From contig NZ_QNGB01000003.1 in assembly GCF_003298505.1 (NCBI RefSeq), positions 163,497-227,496 on the forward strand: a stretch of 64,000 bases of DNA. The letters are read 5' to 3'. Source of the stretch: Roseovarius sp. TE539. GTDB lineage: Bacteria; Pseudomonadota; Alphaproteobacteria; Rhodobacterales; Rhodobacteraceae. Positions 10,670-19,801 of the stretch are shown one piece after another. Position numbers and translations under genes: made by a program. Below the pieces are notes generated by a model, which worked only from the letters and a program-made list of their open reading frames with translations, had not been told where the DNA came from and made no database searches. The stretch's first letter is position 1; each line of letters opens with the position of its first letter.

Positions 10670-11845
10670 TCAACCCGTGCCCGGCCGCATGGCCGCGCGG
10701 GCGATCACCAGTTCCTCGTTGGTGGGGATCACCATCACGCGTACCCGCGAGGTGCTGCTGCTTATCACCGTCTCGCCCGCCGCGTTGCGGTCTGCGTCAA
10801 TCTCCACCCCGATCCAGCCCAGACCGTCGCAGGCACGGGCGCGTATCGGCGCTGCGTTCTCTCCGATGCCGCCGGTAAAAACGACCCCGTCCAGACCGTC
10901 CAGGGCTGCGGCCAGCCCGCCCAGTTCACGGCGGATGCGGAAGCAGAAATAATCGATCGCCTCGCCCGCCCGCCGATCATCGGAGGCCAGAAGCGTGCGC
11001 ATGTCGTGGCTGAGCCCCGACATGCCAAGGAGTCCGGATTGTTTGTAGAGCAGGTCGGAAATCGCCCCGGCGTCCAGCCCTTCCTCCTGCATCAGGTAAA
11101 GGACGACGCCGGGATCGAGCTGACCGCAGCGGGTGCCCATCGGCAGCCCGTCCAGCGCGGAAAACCCCATCGACGACGCGATCGACCGCCCTCCGTGAAG
11201 CCCGCACATCGACGCGCCATTGCCGAGATGAGCCACCGCCACGCGGCCGTCATGAAGCGCCGGGTCCATCGTGGCCAGAGCACCCGAGATGTATTCGTAG
11301 CTCAGCCCGTGGAACCCGTAGCGGCGAACGCCCTTCTCGTAATAGGCGCGCGGCAGGGCGAAGGTATCGTTCACGAACGGGTGCCGGCGGTGAAAGGCGG
11401 TATCGAAACAGGCGATCTGGGCTGCGTCGGGAAAGGCGGCGAGGGCTGCGCGGATACCGGCAAGATTGTGCGGCTGGTGCAGTGGCGCGAAGGGCACGAA
11501 CGCCTCCAGACGCGACAGGATGTCTGGAGTGATGGCGACGGGGGCGGAGAAATCCATGCCGCCATGCACCACCCGATGACCGACCGACATGACATCGGCC
11601 TCGGGGAAGGCTTCGCGGATGGCCGCAAGGGCGGCATCCAGCGCGCCCGCATGATCCCGCGCCCTCTCGGGGGGCAGTTCGCATTCCGACAGGGTGGAGT
11701 CATCGGCGCCGCGCAGGCGCAATGTCGCCGTTCCGCCGATCCTGTCGATCAGGCCGGTTGCCAGCACCTCGGGGTCGTTGGCCTGCGCGAAGAGTCCGAA
11801 CTTGAGCGATGACGATCCCGCGTTGAGCACCAGAACATGGGTCAT
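10670..11845 (-). CDS. ackA: Acetate kinase
   Basis: 391 residues. It interconverts acetyl phosphate plus ADP and acetate plus ATP. Family motifs: VLVLNAGSSSLKFGLF at the start, GHRVVHGG, FDTAFH, YGFHGLSYEYISG, HLGNGASMCGL, MGFSALDGLPMGTRCG and FTGGIGENA. Second gene of the pta-ackA operon: ATG 11845 overlaps the pta stop (ATGA). Together they form the acetyl-CoA/acetate node; in this order the pair can also process acetyl phosphate from sulfonate breakdown, though no xsc gene is in the window. Confidence 0.95.
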   Translation of the reverse strand: MTHVLVLNAGSSSLKFGLFAQANDPEVLATGLIDRIGGTATLRLRGADDSTLSECELPPERARDHAGALDAALAAIREAFPEADVMSVGHRVVHGGMDFSAPVAITPDILSRLEAFVPFAPLHQPHNLAGIRAALAAFPDAAQIACFDTAFHRRHPFVNDTFALPRAYYEKGVRRYGFHGLSYEYISGALATMDPALHDGRVAVAHLGNGASMCGLHGGRSIASSMGFSALDGLPMGTRCGQLDPGVVLYLMQEEGLDAGAISDLLYKQSGLLGMSGLSHDMRTLLASDDRRAGEAIDYFCFRIRRELGGLAAALDGLDGVVFTGGIGENAAPIRARACDGLGWIGVEIDADRNAAGETVISSSTSRVRVMVIPTNEELVIARAAMRPGTG

Positions 11846-13233
11846 TCGCCGTCCTCCCGCTGCCAGTTGTGATGCAGCGCCGCGACCGCGCAGGAGGCGA
11901 GTCGGGACATATCGTCATCGGCGCGGGAATTCAGGATGATCGGCACCTTCGCCCCCAGTACCAGCCCCGCGCCCTCGGCGTGGCTGATATAGGTGAGCTG
12001 CTTGGCCAGCATGTTGCCGGCGTCGAGATTTGGCACCACCAGAACCTCGGCATGGCCAGCCACGGGCGAGGTAATGCCCTTGGCTCGGGCGGCGGCGATA
12101 TCCACGGCATTGTCCATCGCCAGCGGCCCGTCCACCAGCCCGCCGGTGATCTGCCCGCGCTCCGCCATTTTCGACAGGAGCGCGGCATCGACCGATGAGG
12201 GTATATCGGGGTTGACGGTCTCGACAGCCGACAGCACGCCCACCTTCGGAGATTCTATCCCGAGGCTGACAGCCAGTTCGATGGCGTTCTGGACGATGTC
12301 GACCTTGGTCCTGAGGTCAGGGGCGATGTTGATGGCCGCGTCACTGACCAGCAGGGGGTGGGCCAGCCCCGGCACGTCCATCACGAAGACATGTGTCAGC
12401 CGCCGCCCGGCCCGCAATCCCCGTGCCTTGTCGAGCGTGGCGCGCAGCAGTTGATCGGTGTGCAGGTGGCCCTTCATCAGCGCCTCGGCGCGGCCCTCGT
12501 TGACCAGTGCCACGGCACGGCGGGCGGCGGCGTCATGGGCCGGCTCGTCCAGGATCTCGATCCCGTCGAGGTCTTCCTCCAGCGCCTCGGCCACCTCCCT
12601 GATCTTCGTGGCATTTCCGATCAGGATCGGTTCGATCAGGGTGTGCCGCCGTGCCAGAAGAGCACCGGCCAGAGCGTTCCGCTCCTCGGGGCAGACCACG
12701 GCCGTGACCAGCGCGGGCAGCGGTGCGGCGCGCGCAAGGAACTTCTCGAAATGGCGGTGCCGCTGCACCACGAGACCGGGCAGATCGTGGCTGGAATAGC
12801 TGAGCTTGCGGCGCGGGGCCTCGACCTCGGCAACGCCCGAAAGGATCAGCGCGTCGTCGGAAAGGCGGCGCACCTCTGTTGCAAGCGTTAGCGTGTAGTC
12901 CTTCTCGTTCATGCCGGTGACGGTGACCCGGCTTTCAAGTTCGTCACCCGCATGGGCGCGGTTGTGGAACACGAGGCTCTGGGCACGGTAAAGCGTGCCT
13001 GCGCCGGGCAGCAGGTTGCCGATCACCGCCGAAACGAGGGCGCCAACGAACATTCCGGGCGCCACCGCTTCGGGGGTTCCGTCGCCATCGCCGTCGGCAT
13101 CGAAGATGTGCATCGGGTTGTGATTGCCCGATATGTTGGCGAAAGCGAGCAGATCGTCCTGCGTGCAGAGCCGGCGCAGGCTTTCGCTGCTTCCGGGTTC
13201 AAGCTCGTCGAAGGGGCGGTTTTCTATCTTCAC
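11842..13233 (-). CDS. pta: MaoC-phosphate acetyltransferase fusion (bifunctional enoyl-CoA hydratase/Pta)
   Basis: 463 residues in two parts. Residues 1 to about 145 form a MaoC-like hotdog domain (DLLAFANISGNHNPMH carries the hydratase-type Asp/His motif; APGMFVGALVSAVIG follows). About 160-463 form the phosphate acetyl/butyryltransferase domain (VTAVVCPEERNALAGALLA, KGHLHTDQLLRATLDK, GHAEVLVVPNLDAGNMLAKQL, PIILNSRADD). It converts acetyl-CoA (or another acyl-CoA) to acyl phosphate, which AckA uses next. The start is taken as GTG 13233 (VKIENRPFDEL) with GGAAAGG upstream; the longer frame to 13320 is not protein-like. Whether the MaoC part hydrates enoyl-CoA or only binds CoA is unknown. 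Confidence 0.9.
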   Translation of the reverse strand: MKIENRPFDELEPGSSESLRRLCTQDDLLAFANISGNHNPMHIFDADGDGDGTPEAVAPGMFVGALVSAVIGNLLPGAGTLYRAQSLVFHNRAHAGDELESRVTVTGMNEKDYTLTLATEVRRLSDDALILSGVAEVEAPRRKLSYSSHDLPGLVVQRHRHFEKFLARAAPLPALVTAVVCPEERNALAGALLARRHTLIEPILIGNATKIREVAEALEEDLDGIEILDEPAHDAAARRAVALVNEGRAEALMKGHLHTDQLLRATLDKARGLRAGRRLTHVFVMDVPGLAHPLLVSDAAINIAPDLRTKVDIVQNAIELAVSLGIESPKVGVLSAVETVNPDIPSSVDAALLSKMAERGQITGGLVDGPLAMDNAVDIAAARAKGITSPVAGHAEVLVVPNLDAGNMLAKQLTYISHAEGAGLVLGAKVPIILNSRADDDMSRLASCAVAALHHNWQREDGE

Positions 13234-13383
13234 GTTCGGGCGACCTTTCCGTTTTTCTGTGCGGGTGCCGCGGCCGGATCGGCGCGGCGGCTGTCCGCAA
13301 TCATCCGGCAGCACCCGCATGACAGGCCGGTGACACCCCGATGCGACGCGTTGTCCCTGCCCGCGGCGGCACCGGAGCCAATC

Positions 13384-13989
13384 CTATTTCTGTCCGATCC
13401 GGGGCTCTGTCCCGGCCCGCAGACGTTCGACATTCTGGCGGTGGCGCAGAAAGACCAGCAAGGTCAGCACCGCACCCAGAAGAAAGGCGGTTCCGTGTCC
13501 CAGCAGCACCAGCCAGATGGTCGAGCTTGCCGCTGCCGTGATCGCGGCCAGCGACGAGATGCGCCCGAGTCCTGCAGTGGCAAGCCACGTCAGGCAGCAG
13601 GCGATCCCGGCCGGCCATGCGACGGCCAGCATGATCCCCAGGAATGTAGCAACCCCCTTGCCGCCACGAAAACCAAGCCAGACCGGGAAACAATGCCCGA
13701 GGAAGGCCGTGAGGCCGGCCAGCTGTGCCGCGTCGGCGCCCGCCATCCAGCGCGCCATCAGCACCGCCACCGCGCCCTTGGCGGCATCGAGCAGCAGGGT
13801 CGCGGCCGCGGCGCCCCTGGACCCGGTGCGAAGCACGTTGGTGGCGCCGATATTGCCCGACCCGATGTTGCGCAGGTTTCCCAGCCCCAGCCCTTGCGCA
13901 ATGAGCAGGCCGAAAGGGATGGAACCCAGGACGTAACCCAGTATGGCCCAGAGCAGGAGGATCGCGCCTGTGCTTTCGATATCGGGCAT
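13384..13989 (-). CDS. plsY: Glycerol-3-phosphate acyltransferase
   Basis: 201 residues, an inner-membrane protein with about five transmembrane segments. It acylates glycerol-3-phosphate from acyl phosphate, the first step of phospholipid synthesis. Conserved blocks: YVLGSIPFGLL, RNIGSGNIGATNVLR, LDAAKGAVAVLMA, LGHCFPVWLGFRGGKGVAT. Last gene of the pyrB operon, with its start overlapping the pyrC stop by one base (TGATG). Confidence 0.95.
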   Translation of the reverse strand: MPDIESTGAILLLWAILGYVLGSIPFGLLIAQGLGLGNLRNIGSGNIGATNVLRTGSRGAAAATLLLDAAKGAVAVLMARWMAGADAAQLAGLTAFLGHCFPVWLGFRGGKGVATFLGIMLAVAWPAGIACCLTWLATAGLGRISSLAAITAAASSTIWLVLLGHGTAFLLGAVLTLLVFLRHRQNVERLRAGTEPRIGQK

Positions 13990-15269
13990 CAGCAGGCCTC
14001 GTATACGGGACGTCCAGCGACGTAGGTCGCCGCGACTCTACCCTGAAGGCGGGCGCCGTCAAACGGGGTGTTCTTGGATTTAGAGCGCAGCGTTTCGCGG
14101 TGCAGTATGAACGGGCGGCCTGCATCGAAGCGCACAAGGTCCGCCGGGGCGCCGGGCGAGAGACGCCCCGCCGCAAGCCCGAGCCGCCGGGCCGGGTTGA
14201 GCGACAGCGCCCGAAAGAGCGTTGGCATGTCCAGATCGCCGGCGTGATAGAGCCGGAGCGCGGCGGGCAGCAGGGTCTCGAGCGCCACGGCCCCGCTGGC
14301 CGCCTCCTCGAATGGCAGGCGCTTGCTTTCCTCGTCCTGGGGCGTGTGCATCGAACTGATGATATCGATCAGCCCCTCGCGCAGTGCCGTGACGACGGCT
14401 TGCCGGTCATCCTCGGAGCGCAACGGCGGCTTGACCTTGAAGAAGGTGCGGTAATCGGCGATGTCGCGATCGTTGAGTGTAAGGTGATGGATCGAGGTGC
14501 CGGCGGTAATGTCGAGCCCGTTGCGCCTGGCCCGTTCCAGAGCGGGAAGGGCGCGGGCGGTGGTGATCTGGTCGGCGTGGTACCGCGCGCCGGTCATCTC
14601 CAGCAGGGCGATGTCGCGGTCCAGCCCCATCCGCTCGGCCATAGGGGTCACGGCCGGCAGGCCCCTGAGCGAGGCGAACTTGCCCGATGTGGCCGCGGCC
14701 CCGCGCGACAGCCCCGGTTCCTGCGGATGCGCGATGACCAGCGCGCCGAGCGCGGCGGCATATGTGAGGGCCCGCGACAGCACCCGAGTGTCCGCGGTGA
14801 CATGGTCGCAATCGGTAAAGGCCACGGCCCCGGCATCCATGAGAAACCCGATCTCAGTCATCTCGCGGCCTTCCCGGCCCTTGGTGAGCGCGGCCATGGG
14901 CAGGACATTCACCGGCGCGGCCGCATTGGCACGGCGGGCGACGAATTCCAGCGCCTCGGGCGTGTCGATGGCGGGCAGGGTATCGGGGCGGGTGGCCATC
15001 GTGGTGACACCGCCCGCCGCCGCGGCCAGGCCCGCAGAGCGGAAACTTTCCTTGTGCCGTTCGCCGGGTTCGCACACCTTGACGCCGATATCGACAATGC
15101 CGGGTGCAAGGTAATGGCCGCCGCAATCGACCCGCTCGTCCGCCTCTGGCGTGGCGGTCTCGCTGCCGATGGCGCGGATGGTGCGGCCTTCAACCAGAAG
15201 CCAGCCCGGCGCATCGGTGCCCTGTTCTGGATCGATCAAGCGGGCGTTGGTGAAAAGCGTCGTGGTCAT
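13989..15269 (-). CDS. pyrC: Dihydroorotase homologue, probably non-catalytic (PyrC')
   Basis: 426 residues with the amidohydrolase fold of class I dihydroorotase: APGIVDIGVKVCEPGERHKESF, GGVTTMATRPDT, ITAGTSIHHLTLND, NPARRLGL. Key catalytic elements are missing. The metal-binding H-x-H of the usual DMHVHLREPG block reads G-V-K (residues 62-64), and the catalytic Asp of ATDHAPH is replaced (SSMHTPQ). By analogy with pseudomonad PyrC', it probably acts as a structural partner of aspartate transcarbamoylase PyrB in the same operon. A true dihydroorotase would then lie elsewhere in the genome. Coupled to the upstream DUF4268 gene by ATGA. Confidence 0.9.
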   Translation of the reverse strand: MTTTLFTNARLIDPEQGTDAPGWLLVEGRTIRAIGSETATPEADERVDCGGHYLAPGIVDIGVKVCEPGERHKESFRSAGLAAAAGGVTTMATRPDTLPAIDTPEALEFVARRANAAAPVNVLPMAALTKGREGREMTEIGFLMDAGAVAFTDCDHVTADTRVLSRALTYAAALGALVIAHPQEPGLSRGAAATSGKFASLRGLPAVTPMAERMGLDRDIALLEMTGARYHADQITTARALPALERARRNGLDITAGTSIHHLTLNDRDIADYRTFFKVKPPLRSEDDRQAVVTALREGLIDIISSMHTPQDEESKRLPFEEAASGAVALETLLPAALRLYHAGDLDMPTLFRALSLNPARRLGLAAGRLSPGAPADLVRFDAGRPFILHRETLRSKSKNTPFDGARLQGRVAATYVAGRPVYEAC

Positions 15270-16264
15270 TCCTCGGCCTCATTCGAACCGGGTTCCTCGT
15301 TCCAGTGCTCAGCATTCAGAACGGTTACTCGTTTCGAAAACACGCGATGAAACTGCTCAAGATGTTCTGCCAGCCATTCGTGTTGCCGTTCCCAATCGCC
15401 TATCCGCGAGAAATCCACTCCATCTTTGCTGAGACTGATACGGGCGCCCTTTCTTCCCGGAAGTTCGTCCCAGTCTAGTTTTTGCCCGAACGCGGATTCA
15501 ATTTCCGCACGCTTTTCAAACAGTAGGTGAAAGAACTGTTTTGCATCATCTGAGTACATGAACAGTTCAGCCCGGATTCTGTTTTCACGGCTGTTAACCG
15601 AGGCTGTGATACGGAAGCCGGTTCTTCCCACGGAGTAATTCTGCCAGTGCTGCGGCCTTCCAGACCTAGTTTTCAATGGACCGTTACGCCGCTCGATGAG
15701 GGTATTGAGCGTTTGCCAGTACTCCAATTGCAAGGCTTTTGTTTCAGTGACTTCATCTCCAGATGCGGCTCGTTTGGCCTCATTCGTACTCCGCGACCAG
15801 TCATTCGGCTTACTCACCACGTTGAACTTGGGGGCGGCGGGGCTACCGCCGATACGCCAAAGCTCCACCTCGAGCGCGAAGAAGCGCACCTCGCTGTCGG
15901 TGATCTCGTTAAGCCAGTCCATCGCCGCGCGGTGCTCATCCGCCACCCGCGCGGCGATCCAGACGATGGTGACCGCATCGAGTCCGGCGGCATACGTCAT
16001 CAACTGCCCCAGGTGCGTGTGATCGGTGCGCTCGAGCTGGTTCTCCACCAGCACCCAGCGGTCGGAGAGCGTGTCTTTGCACAGGATATCGGCGCGGAAC
16101 GGGCCGACGTTTTGTTCCACCGCTTCCAGTTCCAGATCGATGCCTAGCGTTTCGCCAAGAAGTACCAGATTGTCCTCGCGCGCAAGCCACGGAGTGAAAT
16201 GCTGTGCCTCGCTCTGCCAGATGTCGCGCAGATCCACCCGCTCCAGCCGCCCCAGCCCGCTCAT
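15266..16264 (-). CDS. DUF4268 protein with PD-(D/E)XK-like N-terminus
   Basis: 332 residues. The N-terminal ~160 residues resemble restriction-endonuclease-fold proteins: GPFRADILCKDTLSDRWVLVENQLERTDHTHLGQ gives a plausible D-(x)n-E-x-Q core. The C-terminal ~150 residues match DUF4268 (SRSGRPQHWQNYSVGRTGFR, LFMYSDDAKQFFHLLFEKR). Function unknown; related proteins occur in defence and restriction loci. Here it is embedded in the pyrimidine operon, overlapping both neighbours by four bases. The 3' half (15280-15830) is visibly AT-richer than the 5' half, hinting at recent replacement or acquisition of that domain. Confidence 0.8.
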   Translation of the reverse strand: MSGLGRLERVDLRDIWQSEAQHFTPWLAREDNLVLLGETLGIDLELEAVEQNVGPFRADILCKDTLSDRWVLVENQLERTDHTHLGQLMTYAAGLDAVTIVWIAARVADEHRAAMDWLNEITDSEVRFFALEVELWRIGGSPAAPKFNVVSKPNDWSRSTNEAKRAASGDEVTETKALQLEYWQTLNTLIERRNGPLKTRSGRPQHWQNYSVGRTGFRITASVNSRENRIRAELFMYSDDAKQFFHLLFEKRAEIESAFGQKLDWDELPGRKGARISLSKDGVDFSRIGDWERQHEWLAEHLEQFHRVFSKRVTVLNAEHWNEEPGSNEAEE

Positions 16265-16362
16265 GCCGCCACCCAGACCATGACGGCCGTCAGAGCCGCG
16301 ATGACCAGAAGTGCAATCATCGCGATGCGGCCCGACATCCTCGGATCCCTGGGTTCCTTCAT
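16261..16362 (-). CDS. 33-residue single-span membrane peptide
   Basis: A short N-terminal charged stretch (MKEPRDPRMSGR) is followed by one hydrophobic helix (IAMIALLVIAALTAVMVWVAA) to the end. Start and stop each overlap neighbouring genes by ATGA, which argues for real translation in the operon. Function unknown. Confidence 0.6.
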   Translation of the reverse strand: MKEPRDPRMSGRIAMIALLVIAALTAVMVWVAA

Positions 16363-16823
16363 TGCGGTTCTCCCGATGTCAGGCCGGCGGCGCTGCGAAG
16401 TCGCGCCTCGACGCCCGCGCGATCAGCCTGGTACTTGATGAGATGCTTGTCGCCTGAGCGCGTGACCACCTGTACGGCACTGCCGAGGCCGCGGAGCCTC
16501 TCGATCTCCGACAGGCGCAAGGCGCGGGTCTGGGGACCGAGAAGGCGCCGGTCGGTCAGGTCCCAGCGGGCCGCGAGCTCGTCCGAGGCGACGTAGAAGG
16601 CCCGGACCGCCACCGCGGCCAGCCCGCCCACGGCGCCGGTCCAGAGATGAGGGTTGCCGATCATCCAAAGCACAGCCATGCCGACCGCCATAGCGCCCGC
16701 GGCCAGCCAAGCGTGATCGCGCCAGTAGGTCGCCCGGTCGGGATGAAAACTGGCGATCAAGCACTCTCCGTCTTCCAGAGCGGTTGTCGGGGTCATCGCG
16801 GAACCGGTGGCGCCATCGGTCAT
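16359..16823 (-). CDS. Membrane protein with bacterial PH-like domain
   Basis: 154 residues. Two hydrophobic segments at about 41-55 and 60-75 (WLAAGAMAVGMAVLWMIG, TGAVGGLAAVAVRAFYV) are followed by a soluble region with a YdbT/bPH2-like pattern (WDLTDRRLLGPQTRALRLSE, then VQVVTRSGDKHLIKY). Function unknown; such domains occur in inner-membrane proteins. Overlaps the upstream and downstream genes by ATGA. The family assignment is tentative. Confidence 0.7.
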   Translation of the reverse strand: MTDGATGSAMTPTTALEDGECLIASFHPDRATYWRDHAWLAAGAMAVGMAVLWMIGNPHLWTGAVGGLAAVAVRAFYVASDELAARWDLTDRRLLGPQTRALRLSEIERLRGLGSAVQVVTRSGDKHLIKYQADRAGVEARLRSAAGLTSGEPQ

Positions 16824-17347
16824 TCCAGCACTCCGAGAATGAAAAGCGCCATCGCCAGCAGCGCCGCGCCGATGAGCAGGAACATGCCCCGGCCGCCGCC
16901 CCGCCGATCCTCGGACGAGGGGGGACCGGTGGCGCCGGCATTGCCACGCGCGGCCGCGTCGGGCAACGGATCGAAGGACACGGGCGGGCGGTCCTCGTGG
17001 AAGGTGCCGACATGGATCAGCGGCGCGCGAGGCGCGAGCGTCTGGCCCGTGCCCCCGGCAACGGCGCGCGACGGCAGCACCAGGACATGGCCGGTGATCG
17101 CGTCGAGGCGGGCGCGCATCGGTGCCAGCTCCTGCTCCGGGATGCCCATGCCCTCGGACAGGTACCCCGAAAGGCCGAGGCCCGCCAGATCGGCGACGTC
17201 GAAGACTTCGGCCTCGGCGGCATCGAGATGCCCCGCCCCGAGCGCCGCGGCGGGATCGAAACCGGAGATCCCGGTCGGTGGCAGGTCGATCCGGAAGACC
17301 CGGACGGTGCCGGTTTCGTGCGGCTGGATCGTGATTCGTTCGCTCAT
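16820..17347 (-). CDS. Hypothetical protein with C-terminal membrane anchor
   Basis: 175 residues. A soluble N-terminal domain (about 1-135; [20 protein letters not shown] and [20 protein letters not shown]) is followed by a Pro/Gly/Arg-rich linker and a C-terminal hydrophobic segment ([21 protein letters not shown]). No family with known function is recognised. Starts at ATG 17347, overlapping the pyrB stop; the longer frame (to 17680) lies inside pyrB. Its position directly after pyrB suggests co-expression, not necessarily a role in pyrimidine synthesis. Confidence 0.75.
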   Translation of the reverse strand: MSERITIQPHETGTVRVFRIDLPPTGISGFDPAAALGAGHLDAAEAEVFDVADLAGLGLSGYLSEGMGIPEQELAPMRARLDAITGHVLVLPSRAVAGGTGQTLAPRAPLIHVGTFHEDRPPVSFDPLPDAAARGNAGATGPPSSEDRRGGGRGMFLLIGAALLAMALFILGVLE

Positions 17348-18294
17348 GCCATCACCGTGTCCGGCGCCGCGCGCATGTTGCGTGCCAGAAGGTCCATCGC
17401 CGCCATGCGTACCGCTACTCCCATCTCGACCTGTTCCTGGATGACGCTGCGCGCCGGATCGTCGGCGACTTCCCCGTCGATCTCGACACCGCGGTTCATC
17501 GGGCCGGGATGCATCACGATCGCGTCGGGCGCGGCGTGCGACAGCTTGTCGGCGTCGAGACCGTAGCGGAAATAGTACTCGCGTTCCGAGGGGATGAAGC
17601 CGCCGTCCATCCGTTCGCGCTGCAGGCGCAGCATCATCACAACGTCGGCGCCGACCAGTCCGCTTTCCATGTCGTGGCATACCTCGACGCCGAAATCCGC
17701 GATCCGGGCGGGCATCAGCGTGGGCGGGCCGACGAGGCGGATTCGGTTTTCCATCTTGCCCAACAGAAGGATGTTGGACCGCGCCACGCGGCTATGGGCG
17801 ATGTCACCGCAGATCGCCACCGTCAGCCGGTGCAGACGCCCCTTGGCGCGGCGGATCGTGAGCGCATCGAGAAGGGCCTGGGTGGGGTGTTCGTGCCGTC
17901 CGTCACCGGCGTTGATCACCGCGCAGTTCACCTTTTGCGCCAGCAGGTCCACGGCGCCCGATTGCGGGTGGCGCACGACCAGAAGGTCAGGGTGCATGGC
18001 GTTGAGAGTGGTTGCGGTGTCGATCAGGGTTTCGCCCTTGCGGATCGAGCTGGCCTGCATGGCCATGTTCATCACGTCGGCACCGAGGCGCATTCCGGCG
18101 AGTTCGAAACTGGCCTGGGTGCGGGTGGAGTTCTCGAAGAACATGTTGATCTGGGTCAGCCCGGCCAGCGCGCCGGCATGTTTCTGATTCCGGCGGTTGA
18201 GATCGACATACTGGTCGGCGAGGTCCAGCACCGCCGTGATCTCGGGCGGCGAAAGCGGCTCGATCCCGAGAAGGTGGGCTTGTGTGAAACTCAT
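17344..18294 (-). CDS. pyrB: Aspartate carbamoyltransferase catalytic subunit
   Basis: 316 residues. It condenses carbamoyl phosphate with aspartate, the committed pyrimidine step. Motifs: [16 protein letters not shown] (carbamoyl-phosphate site), [57 protein letters not shown] 18294 gives the usual N-terminus ([14 protein letters not shown]); upstream codons to 18573 are not conserved. First gene of a seven-gene coupled operon ending in plsY. No pyrI regulatory subunit is seen, consistent with a PyrB-PyrC' type holoenzyme. Confidence 0.95.
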   Translation of the reverse strand: MSFTQAHLLGIEPLSPPEITAVLDLADQYVDLNRRNQKHAGALAGLTQINMFFENSTRTQASFELAGMRLGADVMNMAMQASSIRKGETLIDTATTLNAMHPDLLVVRHPQSGAVDLLAQKVNCAVINAGDGRHEHPTQALLDALTIRRAKGRLHRLTVAICGDIAHSRVARSNILLLGKMENRIRLVGPPTLMPARIADFGVEVCHDMESGLVGADVVMMLRLQRERMDGGFIPSEREYYFRYGLDADKLSHAAPDAIVMHPGPMNRGVEIDGEVADDPARSVIQEQVEMGVAVRMAAMDLLARNMRAAPDTVMA

Positions 18295-18410
18295 GCGCTG
18301 TGTCTCCCGGGCCGGTCCAACGCCGCTTATAGGAATGCTGCGCGCGGGGGGCAAGGCGCCGCGCGCGATGGTGCCTTTTCCGTGGCGGCGGGGCAGGGTA
18401 CCCTCCGGGC

Positions 18411-19205
18411 ATGGATTCGCAGCCCGATTTTCACGCCGCGAAGGCGCTTCTGGAATGGCAACTGGAACTCGGCGCGACCGAGGCGATCGGCGATGCGCCG
18501 GTAAATCGCTACGAGCTGGCCGGCAGGGAACCGGCGCCACGCGCCACCGGGCGCCTTGAGCCGCGGGCGTCACCGCCCGTGATCGGGAAAGCGGAAGATC
18601 CCGTGGCCGCGGCCCGCGCGGCGGCGGAGGCGGCAGGCGACCTGGCGGCGCTGCGCGCCGCGATGGCGGATTTCGAACATTGCGAGCTCAAGAGGGGCGC
18701 GCGCAACCTGGTCTTCGCCGATGGCGATCCGGCGGCGCGGGTGATGATCCTGGGCGAGGCGCCCGGCCGCGATGAAGACCGGCAGGGGCTGCCCTTCGTG
18801 GGACGGGCCGGGCGGTTGCTGGACCGTATGCTGGAGGCGATCGGACTGGCCCGTCATGCGGAAGCGTGCGGCAAATCGGTCTATATCAGCAATGTGCTTC
18901 CGTGGCGTCCTCCGCAGAACCGCGATCCGAAACCGGAAGAGATCGCCATGCTTTTGCCGTTCGTGGAGCGGCATGTGACACTGGTGGCGCCCGAAATCGT
19001 GGTTCTGATGGGCAACATCAGCTGTCAGGCGGGAATGGGTCAGCGCGGCATCACCCGGCTGCGCGGCCACTGGGCGCAGGCCTATGGCAAACCGGCGCTG
19101 CCGATGTTCCACCCCGCCTACCTGCTGCGCAACCCGGCGGCCAAGCGCGAGGCGTGGGCGGACCTACTGGAGCTGCAGGCAAGGCTGAGGGAAAACATGA
19201 AATGA
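18411..19205 (+). CDS. Uracil-DNA glycosylase family 4-like protein
   Basis: 264 residues. A disordered Ala/Pro-rich N-terminus (1-85) precedes a UDG domain with motif [23 protein letters not shown] (115-134) and motif [10 protein letters not shown]. It would excise uracil from DNA in base-excision repair. Unlike classical family 4 enzymes, only one of the four [4Fe-4S] Cys ligands is in place (Cys91). The second position is Lys94, the third is Trp165 ([11 protein letters not shown] instead of CRPP) and the fourth is Leu, so the cluster is probably absent. Similar Trp variants are, to my knowledge, common in alphaproteobacteria. Overlaps the next gene by ATGA. Confidence 0.85.
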   Translation: MDSQPDFHAAKALLEWQLELGATEAIGDAPVNRYELAGREPAPRATGRLEPRASPPVIGKAEDPVAAARAAAEAAGDLAALRAAMADFEHCELKRGARNLVFADGDPAARVMILGEAPGRDEDRQGLPFVGRAGRLLDRMLEAIGLARHAEACGKSVYISNVLPWRPPQNRDPKPEEIAMLLPFVERHVTLVAPEIVVLMGNISCQAGMGQRGITRLRGHWAQAYGKPALPMFHPAYLLRNPAAKREAWADLLELQARLRENMK

Positions 19206-19801
19206 GGATACTGGCGTTCTCCGATCTTCACGCGGTGCGGCATCGGGCAGAAGCAATCGTCGCGGCAAGCCGGGATGCGGATCTGGTGATCGGTGCTGGC
19301 GACTTCTGCAACATGCGCCGGGGATTGCCCGGGGCGATGAATCTTCTGTCCGGGCTGGTGGCGCCCATGGTGGCGGTGCCCGGCAACGCCGAAAGTACGG
19401 ACGAGCTTCGGGACGCGGCCCATGCCGGGACAACGGTCCTGCATGGCGAGGGGATCGAGTTCGGTGGGCTGCACCTGTTCGGGCTGGGGTGCGGCGTGCC
19501 GGTGACGCCGTTCGGCGCGTGGTCCTGTGATCTTTCCGAAGCCGAGGCGGCGGCGCTGCTGGCGCCCTGCGTCCAAGCGGATATCATGATCCTGCATTCC
19601 CCGCCCCGCGGCGTCGCGGACGTGACCTCGGGTGGGCAATCCGTGGGTTCGGAGGCGATCCGCGCGGCGATCGAGCGCATCCAGCCCCGTTTCGCCGTCT
19701 GCGGTCATGTCCATGACAGCTGGGGCACGGCCGGCCGGATCGGGCGCACCGAGGTGATCAACCTCGGGCCGGCGCCCAACCGGTTCGAGGTGGCGCCGTG
19801 A
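19202..19801 (+). CDS. Calcineurin-like metallophosphoesterase
   Basis: 199 residues. Dinuclear metal motifs are present: [10 protein letters not shown] (D-x-H), GAGDFCN (GD), VPGNAES (GN), LHSPPRG and CGHVHDSWG (GHxH). Substrate unknown; it could act on phosphodiesters or phosphoproteins. ATG 19202 overlaps the UDG stop, and its stop overlaps the GTG of the LysE gene, so all three are translationally coupled. Confidence 0.85.
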   Translation: MRILAFSDLHAVRHRAEAIVAASRDADLVIGAGDFCNMRRGLPGAMNLLSGLVAPMVAVPGNAESTDELRDAAHAGTTVLHGEGIEFGGLHLFGLGCGVPVTPFGAWSCDLSEAEAAALLAPCVQADIMILHSPPRGVADVTSGGQSVGSEAIRAAIERIQPRFAVCGHVHDSWGTAGRIGRTEVINLGPAPNRFEVAP

